Shown here: positions 27,637-37,913 of the stretch, in pieces
Position numbering within the stretch: the stretch's first letter is position 1
Layout of the letters: each line of letters opens with the position of its first letter
Source of the DNA: Chitinibacter fontanus
GTDB taxonomy: Bacteria > Pseudomonadota > Gammaproteobacteria > Burkholderiales > Chitinibacteraceae
NCBI RefSeq assembly: GCF_013423785.1
Contig: NZ_CP058952.1
Coordinates: forward strand, 3,375,665 to 3,439,664
DNA length: 64,000 nt
Direction of reading: 5' to 3'
Translations under genes and position numbers: made by a program
The notes under the pieces: model-generated
What the model was told of the DNA's origin: nothing
The model's input: only the letters and a program-made list of their open reading frames with translations
Database searches by the model: none

Positions 27637-28746
27637 TTAGGCGGGATAAATCGCGCCGAGTATGCGCTCGCCACGCGCCCCAGTCACAGCGGGTAGGTTG
27701 CCCGTTTGCTGTGTGCTGCAACGCATAGCCAACCAAGCGAAAGCAAAGGCTTCAACCCAGTTTGGATCAACGCCCAGCGAGGCCGTAGTAGCAACCCGAC
27801 AGGGAAGCAATTGCCCGAGTCGCTCTAATAAGAAGCCGTTATAGGCACCGCCCCCGCAGACAAAAATCGCATCAGGCTTTCCTTGGCGCATAATTGCATC
27901 TGCCATAGTTTGTGCGCTCAACTCCAAAAGTGTGGCCTGTACATCAACCGCAGCAATGGTTTTAGGCTGGGCGGCGAGTCGACTTTGCAGCCACTGAGCA
28001 TGAAATAAATCGCGTCCAGTTGATTTGGGGGCGGGCAACGCCAAGTAGGGTTCCGACAAGCAATCTTGCAGTAGGGTAGGCTGTATGCAGCCTTGACGTG
28101 CCCATTGCCCATCCGCATCAAAGCGGTGCCCCTGCTGCACGCCAATCCAGTAATCGAGTAAGACATTGCCCGGGCCGCTATCAAAGCCGATAACACTGCC
28201 ATCCGCACCAAGCCAACTCAGATTGGCGATGCCACCAATATTGAGTAGTACGCGGTTTTCATGAGGGCTGGCAAAAACCGCCTGATGAAAAGCAGGTACC
28301 AGCGGGGCGCCTTGGCCGCCAGCCGCTACATCACGGCTGCGAAAGTCCCCAATGGTAGTGATGCCAGTATGTTCAGCCAGCAAAGCATGGTTACCGATTT
28401 GGACGGTATACCCCAGCTCGGGGCGATGCCTTATTGTCTGGCCGTGATTGCCAATCGCCCAGATTTGGGATGGCTCTAAGCCCGCTTTTGCCAGTAATTG
28501 CTGCACTACTTCAGCGCACGCTTTGCTGTGAGCGTTAGCAGCCAATTGCGCCAAATGAAGCTCGTTATCACTTGGCGCCTGTAACGTGAGCATCACTTCA
28601 CGCAGCTCGGCACTCATTTCAACACCGTGCGTTGTAAGCAGCTTTGGCTGCGGTGCGGAAAAATCCACCAGCACTGCATCAATGCCATCAAGGCTGGTGC
28701 CGGTCATTAGGCCGATGTAATAAGCGGATGTTTGTGCAGCGGTCAT
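27637..28746 (-). CDS. anmK: Anhydro-N-acetylmuramic acid kinase
   Basis: A 369-residue AnmK that converts 1,6-anhydro-MurNAc from recycled cell wall into MurNAc 6-phosphate. Family features: GLMTGTSLDGIDAVLVDF at the N-terminus, NHGQTIRHRP, FDSGPGNVLLDYW, and the ATP site VCGGGAYNGFLLERL near the C-terminus. Normal length. It lies 21 bases downstream of the M23 endopeptidase gene on the same strand, joining murein cleavage with murein recycling. Confidence 0.95.
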   Translation of the reverse strand: MTAAQTSAYYIGLMTGTSLDGIDAVLVDFSAPQPKLLTTHGVEMSAELREVMLTLQAPSDNELHLAQLAANAHSKACAEVVQQLLAKAGLEPSQIWAIGNHGQTIRHRPELGYTVQIGNHALLAEHTGITTIGDFRSRDVAAGGQGAPLVPAFHQAVFASPHENRVLLNIGGIANLSWLGADGSVIGFDSGPGNVLLDYWIGVQQGHRFDADGQWARQGCIQPTLLQDCLSEPYLALPAPKSTGRDLFHAQWLQSRLAAQPKTIAAVDVQATLLELSAQTMADAIMRQGKPDAIFVCGGGAYNGFLLERLGQLLPCRVATTASLGVDPNWVEAFAFAWLAMRCSTQQTGNLPAVTGARGERILGAIYPA

Positions 28747-28767
28747 GGCAATAGAGCTTGTGCCTAG

Positions 28768-30126
28768 TTATTCAAGTTGCGCTAATTCTACCTGTCCTGC
28801 GAGTGAAAGTTGCCGTTTCATGCTGCGGGCAATCGGTGCAAAGGCAATCAGTTGCGGGGTGGATAATTTTTTTTCTTGTGGCATCGCGACTGTTAGGGGG
28901 TCAACTTGCTGGCCATCCACTTTAAATTCGTAATGCAAATGTGGCCCAGTGGCGCGCCCAGTTTGGCCAACTGCACCAATCACCTGGCCCTGGCTAACCG
29001 TCTGTCCAGCCTTAAGGCCTGGCGCAAATGCCGACATGTGACCATATAAGGTGCTGTATTTACTGTCGTGCTTAATTTCGATGAAGTTGCCATAACCCGC
29101 GTCGCGGCCAATTTTAGCAATTACGCCATCTGCGGTTGCTTGAATGTCGGTGCCGGTTGGGGCTGCGTAATCAACGCCACGATGTTGTTTCCAAGTAAAC
29201 AGAACTGGGTGAAACCGCATAGCAAAACCCGAGCTAATGCGCGAAAACTTAACCGGCGTACTGATAAAGCCTTGTTTTAAGCTCGAGCCATCAAAAGCAT
29301 AGTAGTTGCCTGACTCCGAGCCATCGGCAAACCACATGGCTTCATACACATTACCCTTGTTGATGAAGCGGGCAGCCACAATTTTACCCGGCTTGATCAG
29401 CGTGCCTTGGTGTACCTCGGTTTCATAGATAACGGTAAATTGATCACCTTTTTGCAGTTTATGGTGAAAGTCTACTCGGCTAGAGAATAGATCAATTAAT
29501 TGCTGGGTAATGTTGTCCGGCAAATCGGCGGCATCCGTAGCCGCAAAGAAAGAGCTATTAATGCTGCCGGACTTCATGAGTGTTTGTTTTTGTGTGGCCA
29601 CTGGCTGGGCGCTAGCTTGCAGCTGATCACCTTGGCGTCGGATGCGAACTTCTTCGCCTGCGCTGGTGACATAGCTTAGTTGCTCTACATCCCCGGCAAT
29701 GTTGCTGCTGGCGTGCAATAAACGGCCGGGGCTGAGCTCGAATAATTTGCGCGCCGTACTGTCATTTGCAATAAATTGCTGCAACTGGTTATCCACAATC
29801 CCCATTCGCGCTAATACGCGCCCAATGGTATCGCCGCCGCGGATGACTTCTAGTCGGCTGAGTGAGCTATTGGCATCAGTTTCAACTAACGTCGGAGGGC
29901 GTAGCGTTTCGGTCACCGTGGTGATGTTGGCCTGAGCTTGAGGGCCAAATTCAACCACGCCGTAGGCGGTTAATGTCATGCCTAGGGGCAAAATTAAAGC
30001 CGCAGCTAGCCATTGCACGTGTTTACGTTGCCAAGCGGCAAATTGATCTTCGGGGTGTTGCGAGCCGGAATTTGACGTTTGCTGATTAGGGGTTTGCGGT
30101 AAAATGCACGACATACTGTTTCTCAT
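28768..30126 (-). CDS. M23 family murein DD-endopeptidase (MepM-like)
   Basis: A ~452-residue envelope protein. An N-terminal membrane anchor or uncleaved signal (about residues 35-58, LAAALILPLGMTLTAYGVV) is followed by an OapA/LysM-like region (about 90-170) and a C-terminal M23 (LytM) domain (about 300-405). The zinc ligands are intact: HRGVDYAAP, then GPHLHYEF with HLH. It should cleave peptide crosslinks in murein during growth. The start is ATG 30126 or 30114; neither has a strong ribosome binding site. In many Neisseriales this gene is divergent from tyrS, but here its divergent neighbour is a methyltransferase and tyrS lies at 56.3 kb. Confidence 0.9.
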   Translation of the reverse strand: MRNSMSCILPQTPNQQTSNSGSQHPEDQFAAWQRKHVQWLAAALILPLGMTLTAYGVVEFGPQAQANITTVTETLRPPTLVETDANSSLSRLEVIRGGDTIGRVLARMGIVDNQLQQFIANDSTARKLFELSPGRLLHASSNIAGDVEQLSYVTSAGEEVRIRRQGDQLQASAQPVATQKQTLMKSGSINSSFFAATDAADLPDNITQQLIDLFSSRVDFHHKLQKGDQFTVIYETEVHQGTLIKPGKIVAARFINKGNVYEAMWFADGSESGNYYAFDGSSLKQGFISTPVKFSRISSGFAMRFHPVLFTWKQHRGVDYAAPTGTDIQATADGVIAKIGRDAGYGNFIEIKHDSKYSTLYGHMSAFAPGLKAGQTVSQGQVIGAVGQTGRATGPHLHYEFKVDGQQVDPLTVAMPQEKKLSTPQLIAFAPIARSMKRQLSLAGQVELAQLE

Positions 30127-30464
30127 TAACAACTTTGCGCTAGACTAACAGACACTGCACTGAAAGCGAATTTCCATTATCTAACAAGCGCTTACCTGCT
30201 TATTAAGGCTACCCATTGGCTGGCCTTGATACGCAAAACAAGCGGGCGATTATAGCCTGTACATGCATCCGCTGTCGCAGTTTGCTGTTACCCGGCCATT
30301 GGCTGACCGTTAATCAGCAGCGTGAGTTCCTGATGTGTTAATTTTCACGCACAATGAACTGAAGTCATCAGTGACTGCAAAAAAATACTACCGATTTATT
30401 TTAGGTATCTAACGCAAAGCTTTATTGATAGTGCGCTTGCTAAATATACCCCTGAAGAGTAACC
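30127..30464. other. Non-coding gap between the divergent M23 and methyltransferase genes
   Basis: No ORF with coding character. Contents seen: a minus-strand TATAAT at 30249-30254 with GCGACA 18 bases upstream (30273-30278), a plausible promoter for the M23-anmK-DUF2164 operon with a leader of about 115 bases. The rest shows no clear structure. Confidence 0.5.
30249..30278 (-). promoter_or_regulatory. Candidate sigma-70 promoter for the M23-anmK operon
   Basis: On the minus strand GCGACA (-35, 4/6 match) and TATAAT (-10, 6/6) are separated by 18 bases. Read by eye only. Confidence 0.4.
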
Positions 30465-31289
30465 ATGAATCAAATCCCCGAAATCCGTCCCGGCCAATCC
30501 ATTGAGCTATTAAAAGCACTGCACATCCTGACGCGTGATGGCAAGCTCAATCAAGACAGTCGACGCAAGCTCAAGCAGGTTTACCACCTGTTTAACTTCA
30601 TCGAGCCACTGCTTAATGAAGTATTAGAGCGTCACGAACACGTAACCTTGGTCGATCATGGTGCGGGGAAATCGTATTTGGGATTTATCATTTATGATCT
30701 TTTTTTCAAAGCAAAAACCGCCGGCCACATCTACGGCACCGAGTTCCGCGCCGAATTGGTCAAGAAATCGCGCGAGTTAGCGCAGCAATGCGGCTTTGAG
30801 CGCATGACCTTTCTCGATATGCTGGTGGAAAATGCGGCTAGCGCCAAAGAAATGCCCGCCGAGATCGATATTGTGACGGCCTTGCACGCCTGTGATACCG
30901 CTACCGATGATGCAATTCGCTTTGGTTTGGAAAAAAATGCCCAGCATATGGTGCTGGTGCCATGCTGTCAGGCCGAAGTCGCTAGCGTACTACGCAAGCA
31001 CAAAAGTCAGTCACTAGCCCAAACACCGCTGGCGGAGATTTGGCGCCACCCAATTCATACCCGTGAATTTGGCAGCCAGATTACCAATGTGCTGCGTTGC
31101 CTGTTATTGCAATCGAAAGGCTATCAAGTGACGGTGACCGAATTGGTGGGCTGGGAGCACTCGATGAAAAATGAATTGATCATTGCCAGCAAAAGCGCCA
31201 ATGCACCACGCAAACAGGCCAAAGAACGGATGGAGCAAATTTTGGCGGAATTGAATCTAAGCGAAATGGCAGCGCGCTTTATGTATTAA
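30465..31289 (+). CDS. Class I SAM-dependent methyltransferase (Methyltransf_32-like)
   Basis: A 274-residue cytoplasmic protein. The SAM-binding motif I is VDHGAGKSYLGFII (about residues 63-76); later motifs are ALHACDTATDDA (about 141-152) and VLVPCCQAEV (about 163-172), the pattern of the Methyltransf_32 group whose PCC motif occurs in probable RNA or protein methyltransferases. The substrate is unknown. It is the last chromosomal gene before the mobile island; a hairpin at 31307-31348 follows. Confidence 0.75.
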   Translation: MNQIPEIRPGQSIELLKALHILTRDGKLNQDSRRKLKQVYHLFNFIEPLLNEVLERHEHVTLVDHGAGKSYLGFIIYDLFFKAKTAGHIYGTEFRAELVKKSRELAQQCGFERMTFLDMLVENAASAKEMPAEIDIVTALHACDTATDDAIRFGLEKNAQHMVLVPCCQAEVASVLRKHKSQSLAQTPLAEIWRHPIHTREFGSQITNVLRCLLLQSKGYQVTVTELVGWEHSMKNELIIASKSANAPRKQAKERMEQILAELNLSEMAARFMY

Positions 31290-31354
31290 GCGGCTCGCAA
31301 ATGACAAAGCCTTTGATGTTCAGTCTGGCACTGACATATCAAAGGCTTATTGTA

Positions 31355-31374
31355 TTGGTGGAAGAGGGGCATTC
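31355..31374 (-). repeat. Probable distal attachment site (degenerate tRNA-Ser 3' end)
   Basis: The plus strand reads TTGGTGGAAGAGGGGCATTC. The intact tRNA-Ser 3' end at 43216-43236 reads the same apart from two substitutions and one missing A. The minus-strand form ends in CTCTTCCACCA, like a tRNA acceptor end with CCA. Its position, between the last chromosomal gene and the integrase-type repeats, is where the second att copy should be. It is imperfect, so it is either an old decayed att site or a chance match. Confidence 0.45.
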
Positions 31375-31430
31375 ATATTATCGACTTATGTCATTGTATT
31401 TATTTGTTTATATAAAAACAAAATTCACAA

Positions 31431-31449
31431 TTACTCACACAGTTACTCA
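31431..31449 (+). repeat. TTACTCA repeats, probable integrase arm sites (left end)
   Basis: Two direct copies of TTACTCA, at 31431 and 31443, spaced 12 bases. The same heptamer occurs several times at the other end of the island (43055-43120), just upstream of the integrase gene. Confidence 0.55.
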
Positions 31450-31640
31450 TATTCACTTAAAGTACCCCACCTAACCGCTCCCCACACGACACCAAACATC
31501 ACCGCTTGTCGCACAAACCACACACTAAGTATTTTTTGCAATTCCCAGCTAATTGCGGCGCAATTCCCTCCGCTTCAAGCATATCTTAGGTATGATTCTT
31601 ACCCTCTAGAAAGAATAACAAGCAACGCCTAGGAACAACT

Positions 31641-34600
31641 ATGTCTGCCCTGCAAGTCCTACTTCAAACCTACCGTAATGCCGCCGTTACCGAGCGCGAA
31701 AAAGGCACGTATTTTGAAGAATTGATCGTCTGCTACCTACGCCGATTTGTATAGCAAGGTCTGGACTTATGCGGATTGGGCTAAAGGGCAAGGTATGGAT
31801 GCACGCGATACGGGCATTGATTTGGTTGCCCAGACTCAAGGCACAAACGAATACCACGCCATTCAGTGCAAGTTTTATTCGGAAGAGCACCGTGTCACGA
31901 AAGCGGATATAGATAGCTTCTTTACTGCATCAGGCAAAAAGCCCTTCACGCATCGCGTTATCGTCACCACGACGAACAACTGGAGCGAGCACGCCAACGA
32001 TGCGCTGCAAAATCAGCAGCCGCCAGTAAGCAAGATTGACTTGCACGATTTGGAAAACAGCCAGATTGACTGGGCAAAATATCAGCCAAACCATGTACCC
32101 GAGCTGAAAGAAAAGAAAAAGCTACGTGAGCATCAAATCAGCGCATTAATAGCCGTAGAGCAAGGCTTGGCGACCGCAGAGCGTGGCAAGCTAATCATGG
32201 CTTGCGGTACTGGCAAAACCTTTACCAGCTTAAAGATTGCCGAAAAACTGGCAGGTACTGGCAAACGCGTTCTATTCCTTGTACCTAGCCTGTCCCTGCT
32301 GTCGCAAACATTGACTGAATGGACGCAAGAAAGCGAAACCCCGCTGCATAGCTTTGCAGTGTGTTCGGATAGTGAAGTTGGCAACAAGCGCAAGAAAGAC
32401 GATGACGTGGTGCAAACCTTCGCCCACGAATTGCGCTACCCAGCCACCACAAATCCAGAGCGCCTAGCCGCAGAGATGGGCAAGCGCCACGATGCCCACC
32501 ACATGAGCGTCGTTTTCAGTACCTACCATTCGATTGATGTCATCAGCAAAGCACAGAAAGACTTTGCTTTGGCTGATTTTGATTTGATTATCTGTGACGA
32601 AGCACACCGCACTACCGGCGCAACCTTTGGCGATGACGACGAATCCAATTTCGTCAAAGTCCACGACGCCAGCTTCATCAAGGCCGCCAAACGCCTGTAC
32701 ATGACCGCCACGCCGCGCATTTACGGTGAGAATGCCAAAGCGAAGGCCGATACCGATAATGTCGCATTGTGCTCGATGGATGATGAATCGCTGTATGGTA
32801 AAGAGCTGTACGTTATTAATTTCTCCGAAGCCGTTCGACGAAAACTGCTAGTCGATTACAAAGTGCTGGTCTTGGCTGTTTCGAAAGAGCATGTCAGTGC
32901 CAGTATGCAGCAATTGCTAAAAAGTGATGATAATCAGCTTAAAGTTGATGATGCAGCCAAAATTATTGGCTGCTGGAAAGGCTTATCCAAGCAAGATACC
33001 CAAGAAGATTTAGCAGATGACAACGAACCAATGCGCCGCGCTGTTGCCTTCTGCCAAGTTATCGAAAATACCGGCAAAAGCAAAACGCACAAAGTCAGCT
33101 CTGTCAATATTGCCAAGATGTTTTCTGATGTCGTTGAGGCATATAAAAAACAAGAGTTTAGCGAAGACTTGGCTTCGGTGAAATTGCAATGTGAAGCTGA
33201 GCACGTAGATGGCGGCATGAACGCCAGCGAGAAAGAATCGAAACTCTCATGGCTCAAAGAAACCACGCCAGACAACACTTGCCGTATTCTGAGTAATGTT
33301 CGCTGCTTGTCTGAAGGCGTCGATGTGCCAGCACTGGATGCCGTGCTGTTCCTAACCCCGCGCAACTCGCAAGTCGATGTCGTCCAGTCGGTTGGACGTG
33401 TGATGCGCCGTGCGGAGGGAAAAACTCGTGGGTATATCATACTGCCTGTGGTGATTCCTTCCGACAAGGAAGCTCATGATGCATTAGATAAAAATGATGC
33501 CTTTAAAGTCGTATGGCAAGTGTTACAAGCTTTGCGCTCACATGATGACCGTTTTGATGCCATGGTCAATCGGATGTCCGTTGGTTCATTTGATATATCA
33601 AAGATGGAAGTAATTTCCGTTACCAATGCCCTAAATAAGAAAACCACTAAGGCAGCGACAAGTAAAGTAAAGAATGCTGATGCAGGTAAAGGGCAATTTG
33701 GAATTGGAGAAGCGGTCAAAAAGCCCGCCAAGCCAGAGCAGGGCGAACTACAATTTCAAATCGGCGAAATTGAACGTGCCATTTATGCCAAAGTGGTGCA
33801 GAAATGTGGCAATCGCCAACATTGGGAGAAATGGGCTAGCGATATTGCAGAAATCGCCCGCACCCACATCAGCCGTATTACCGCCATCATTGAAGATGAA
33901 AGCAACACGGTGGAACGCCAAGCCTTCTTTGCCTTTGCCAATGAATTGCGCGACGACTTGAACGACAGCATTACTGATGCCGAAGTCATCGAAATGCTGG
34001 CGCAGCATCTCATCACCAAGCCAGTGTTTGACGCGCTATTCAGTGATTACAGCTTTGCCTCACATAACCCGATGTCATGCGCAATGCAAAACGTGCTCGA
34101 CATCCTGCAAGAGCATCGGCTAGATAAAGAAGCCGACACGCTGCAACGCTTCTATGACAGCGTGAAAATGCGTGCCGAGGGCATCGACAACGCCGAAGGT
34201 AAGCAGAAAATCATTGTCGAGCTGTACGATAAATTCTTCCGCAACGCCTTCCCGCGCATGACCGAGCGGCTAGGTATTGTCTATACGCCCGTTGAGGTGG
34301 TGGACTTCATCATCCACAGCGTTGACCACATTCTCAAGACTGAGTTCGGTCAAAGCTTGGGTAGCGACGGCGTGCACATCATCGACCCGTTTACGGGAAC
34401 GGGTACGTTCATTACCCGCTTGCTGCAAAGCGGCCTGATTTCCAAAGAACAACTGCAAGCCAAATACAAAGGCCAAATTCACGCCAATGAAATCGTGCTG
34501 CTGGCCTACTACATCGCCGCCATCAATATCGAAGCGGTGTACCACAGTATCGTCGGTGGCGACTATGTGCCATTTGAAGGAATTTGCCTGACCGACACCT

Positions 34601-36558
34601 TCCAGATGTATGAGAAGGAAGATTTAGTAGACCAATTGCTGGAGCACAACAGCGCACGGCGTAAAAAGCAGAAGGCGCTGGATATTCGGGTGATTATTGG
34701 CAATCCCCCATATTCAGCAGGTCAAGATAGTGCTAACGACAACAATCAAAATGTCGCCTATCCGATGCTGGATAGCGCGATTCGTAATAGTTATGCTGCC
34801 CGTTCAAATGCCACACTAAAAAATGCGCTGTATGACTCATATATTCGAGCGATTCGCTGGGCATCAGACCGTCTTGGCGATAGTGGTGTTATTGGGTTTG
34901 TAACAAACGCAGGGTTTCTAGAAGCTAATACTGCGGATGGTTTGCGGAGGTGTTTAGTAGATGAATTCAGCAATATTTACGTCTTCCATTTACGTGGCAA
35001 TGCACGTACTTCTGGTGAGCTTCGTCGAAAAGAAAAAGACAACGTCTTTGGTATGGGTACGCGCACTCCAATTGCGATTACCTTGCTAGTAAAAAATCCA
35101 AGAGCAGAACAGCGTGGCCAAATTTATTGGCATGATATTGGCGACTACCTCACTCAGAAAGAGAAATTAAATATTATTGCTGGCTACAAGAGCATTGCAG
35201 GCATTCATGAGTCTGAGGAATGGCAATCTATTACTCCTGATGAACACGGGGATTGGATAGGGCAGCGTGATGATAGTTTTTCAGACTTTATTGCTCTTGG
35301 CGATAAGAAAACAAAAGGTGCAGCCGCTTTATTTGACAATTATTCGCAAGGCGTGAAAACAAATAGAGACGCATGGTGCTACAACTCATCGAGAGATGTA
35401 TTAGTCAGTAAAATGGGTTCGATGATTGACTTTTACAACTTCGAAATGCAGCGCTATCAAGAGGCTTGTAAGAAAGAAAATCAAGGCAATTTGCCTGTCG
35501 TTAATGATTTCATTAATGCCGACCCGACTAAAATCAGCTGGACTAGAGAGGTTCAAGCAGACCTGAGCCGATTTACAAGTCGTAAATTTGAAGAGAAATC
35601 TATTACAACTGGGCTGTATCGCCCATTCTCAAAGCAGTGGATGTATTTCAATCAACACTTCAATAACTGCGTGTACCAAATGCCGAAAATTTTTCCTGTG
35701 CCTTCAGCGGAAAACTTGGTTATTTGCGTCACCGGCATTGGTGAGTCGAAAGGATTTACACCGCTTATATCAAATTCAGTGCCCAATCTACATCTAGTTG
35801 CGGGCTCACAGTGCTTTCCCCTCTATCTTTATGAAGCTCAAACCGACGGAGCGAAAAAAGTAGATACCCATCAAGGGGATCTACTTGCAGGCGTTTATGA
35901 ACAAGGTCTAGAAATCAATACCCAAGGATACACTAGAAAAGATGCCATCACCGATGAAGGCTTGGCGCATTTCCATGCGGCTTATCCAGACCAGAATATC
36001 AGCAAGGAAGACGTGTTTTATTACGTCTATGGCCTGCTTCATTCGTCGGATTACCGCGAACGGTACGCCGATAATCTGAGCAAAGAATTGCCGCGCATTC
36101 CTTGCGTGAAAACCTATGCCGATTTTCAGGCTTTCAGCCAAGCAGGCCGTGACTTGGCCGAGCTGCACCTGAACTACGAAACTGTCGAAATGTACCCAGC
36201 ACAAATCGTTGGTGGTGCGTTACTGCTAAAAGACAGCGATTACCGCGTCGAGAAGATGAAGTATGGCAAAGACAAAGATAAGACCACGCTCATCTACAAC
36301 GACAAAATCACCATTACCGGCATTCCGCTGGAAGCGTATGAATACGTGGTCAACGGCAAACCAGCACTGGATTGGGTTGTTGAGCGTCAATGCGTCAGTA
36401 CCCACAAAGACAGCGGCATCGTCAACGATGCGAATGACTGGGCAATCGAAACCATGCAAAACCCGAAATACCCGCTAGAACTATTCCTGCGCGTGGTAAC
36501 AGTATCGCAGGAAACGATGAAGATTGTGAACGCGCTGCCAGCTTTGCAAATTGCCTAA
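31641..36558 (+). pseudogene. Type ISP restriction-modification enzyme (nuclease-helicase-methyltransferase), frameshifted near the start
   Basis: A single-polypeptide Type ISP (LlaBIII/LlaGI-like) enzyme. In order, counting from 31747: Mrr-like nuclease (about 20-45: DTGIDLVAQ and AIQCKFY), SF2 helicase-translocase (ACGTGKT about 151; CDEAHR about 283; VQSVGRVMRRAEG), coupler, N6-adenine methyltransferase (DPFTGTGTFI about 880; GNPPY about 984) and a C-terminal target-recognition region. The natural start is ATG 31641 with AGGAA upstream; that frame (MSALQVLLQTYRNAAV, then FEELIVCYL) stops at 31754. The main frame (TYADLYSKVWTYADW) begins before 31747. The join looks like a loss of ~17 bases between CTAC repeats. 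The long 1603-codon frame is intact, so translation from TTG 31747 or ATG 31795 could still yield a nearly complete protein. Confidence 0.85.
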
Positions 36559-36568
36559 GAAATTCGGG

Positions 36569-37906
36569 ATGGACGATATGGGTTCAAGCATTGAAGAAAC
36601 AGCAAGTTCAGTTGCCAAGCGCATCTTAGAACCAGACTCACGCGTGAGTTCCTTCGGATCAATAGCCGCAACAGCTAGTTTGGCCGCGTTGAAGCATCAA
36701 GCCGAACAAAGAGCATCGCTTTTGAATGGACTTGAATTAAATGCTGTAACTAAATTGCAAAAACAGCTTAGCGGGCTAGCTAAATATTCGGCAGGTATAA
36801 ACTTGAATCGCCTAAAGTCGATGGGGCTGGCAAATTCGATGATTGCTGAACATTCAAGGTTACTTAGTAGTTTGGCACCAAAAGTACCTGATTCGCTCGC
36901 TAAAGCAACACAGGCAATAGATTATCAGCGAAGTGGAATCAATGCTGCCCTTGAAGCTATTAATGCATCAAATTCGGGCTGGGCAAAGCACGCGGCAATC
37001 TTGCAAGGAACTTTTGCATCGAGTTTTCTAACTGATGCAAAACGCTTGCTGGGTGAGCCGCTATCAAGCTTTACCAAACAAATTGAGGCCATGAACGCGT
37101 TAGACCCAGCCAATTCAATGAGGCACGTGATGGAGGCATTGCGTGCACCATCTCTGAGAATGAGTGAGAGAATCGCTGCAATTTCACAGTCATCGCCAAA
37201 TTATCTGAGCGAAGTGCTTGCTGCCCTGAATGAGCCAACACGTAAATTTGCCGAGCAAATGAGTACACTTCAGGAGTTGCATAAAAGAAGTGCAGCTGAG
37301 CAGTACGCTTTTGTAAATCATCGGATAGAACTGGAAGGACTAGATACCTTTGCTGCAGGTGAGGTTGGAATTCGACCGGCATCCGATGAAGAAATTGCGC
37401 TTAATTGTTTTGCTAATAGTGGCGTTTATACTGATGGTATTAAAGCGATTGAAGCATTAACTAAAGTCCTAGTAGAAGTATCTAATAATCAGGCTCAAAA
37501 AAAATCGAATCCTCTTTGGTTGCAGATTTTTGTTAATGCAATTGGTGGGCTTGTTGCTAGTATTATTTTTTTAATTGTTCAAGCCCCTTTGGCGAAAGCA
37601 TGGAGTGAGTTTACTAATGTTGCGAAACCTGAACTGAATAAAAAAGAGGTGCGCGCATTAATTCAGCCCCAAATGAGAATTGACTGTATTAATGTGCGTA
37701 AGCTCGTTAGGAAAAATGGCTTAGAGGTACGAGCAACTGCATCCGCGAATTCCAAGATTATCAGCCGCTTACAGTGTTGGGATTTGGTCGTGGTGCAAGA
37801 GGCACGTAAAGACTGGTCATTGATTTCTTGGACGGATAATTCAGGAAGTCTTAAAGTTCAAGGTTGGGTCTTCTCAAGGTACTTGAGCAAACCCAACCAA
37901 TTGTAA
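36569..37906 (+). CDS. Unknown membrane protein with C-terminal SH3 domain
   Basis: No family recognised for the body of this ~445-residue protein. The first ~310 residues are helical, rich in Ala/Ser/Leu, with repeated patterns such as SSLAPKVPDSLAKATQAI and LAALNEPTRKFAEQMSTL. A single membrane segment follows (about 325-348, IFVNAIGGLVASIIFLIV). The C-terminal ~75 residues form a bacterial SH3-like domain (LEVRATASANSKIISRL, then WSLISWTD and QGWVFSRYL). It starts 10 bases after the Type ISP stop (ATG 36569; TTG 36551 and ATG 36578 are alternatives), so it is probably co-transcribed with the restriction gene. The topology suggests a cytoplasmic helical domain tethered to the membrane; which side the SH3 domain faces is unclear. 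Confidence 0.6.
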   Translation: MDDMGSSIEETASSVAKRILEPDSRVSSFGSIAATASLAALKHQAEQRASLLNGLELNAVTKLQKQLSGLAKYSAGINLNRLKSMGLANSMIAEHSRLLSSLAPKVPDSLAKATQAIDYQRSGINAALEAINASNSGWAKHAAILQGTFASSFLTDAKRLLGEPLSSFTKQIEAMNALDPANSMRHVMEALRAPSLRMSERIAAISQSSPNYLSEVLAALNEPTRKFAEQMSTLQELHKRSAAEQYAFVNHRIELEGLDTFAAGEVGIRPASDEEIALNCFANSGVYTDGIKAIEALTKVLVEVSNNQAQKKSNPLWLQIFVNAIGGLVASIIFLIVQAPLAKAWSEFTNVAKPELNKKEVRALIQPQMRIDCINVRKLVRKNGLEVRATASANSKIISRLQCWDLVVVQEARKDWSLISWTDNSGSLKVQGWVFSRYLSKPNQL

Positions 37907-37913
37907 TTGTATG

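Larger units (their letters stand above)
31290..31640. other. Left boundary of the mobile island (non-coding)
   Basis: Contents in order: an 11-bp stem hairpin (31307-31317 with 31338-31348) that on the minus strand reads like a tRNA terminator, a degenerate tRNA 3' end (31355-31374), two TTACTCA repeats (31431 and 31443), a small palindrome AATTGCGGCGCAATT (31551-31565), a TATGAT -10-like box at 31591, and AGGAA (31631) before the restriction gene start. No ORF is supported here. Confidence 0.6.

Noticed and set aside
31551..31565. AATTGCGGCGCAATT palindrome as a controller-protein operator of the restriction gene
   Set aside because: Only one short copy is present and no controller gene was found nearby, so it is mentioned as content of the gap but not called.
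31741..31760. Programmed frameshift in the Type ISP gene
   Set aside because: No slippery heptamer is present at the frame junction (CGA TTT GTA TAG), and expected residues between the frames are missing, which points to a deletion.
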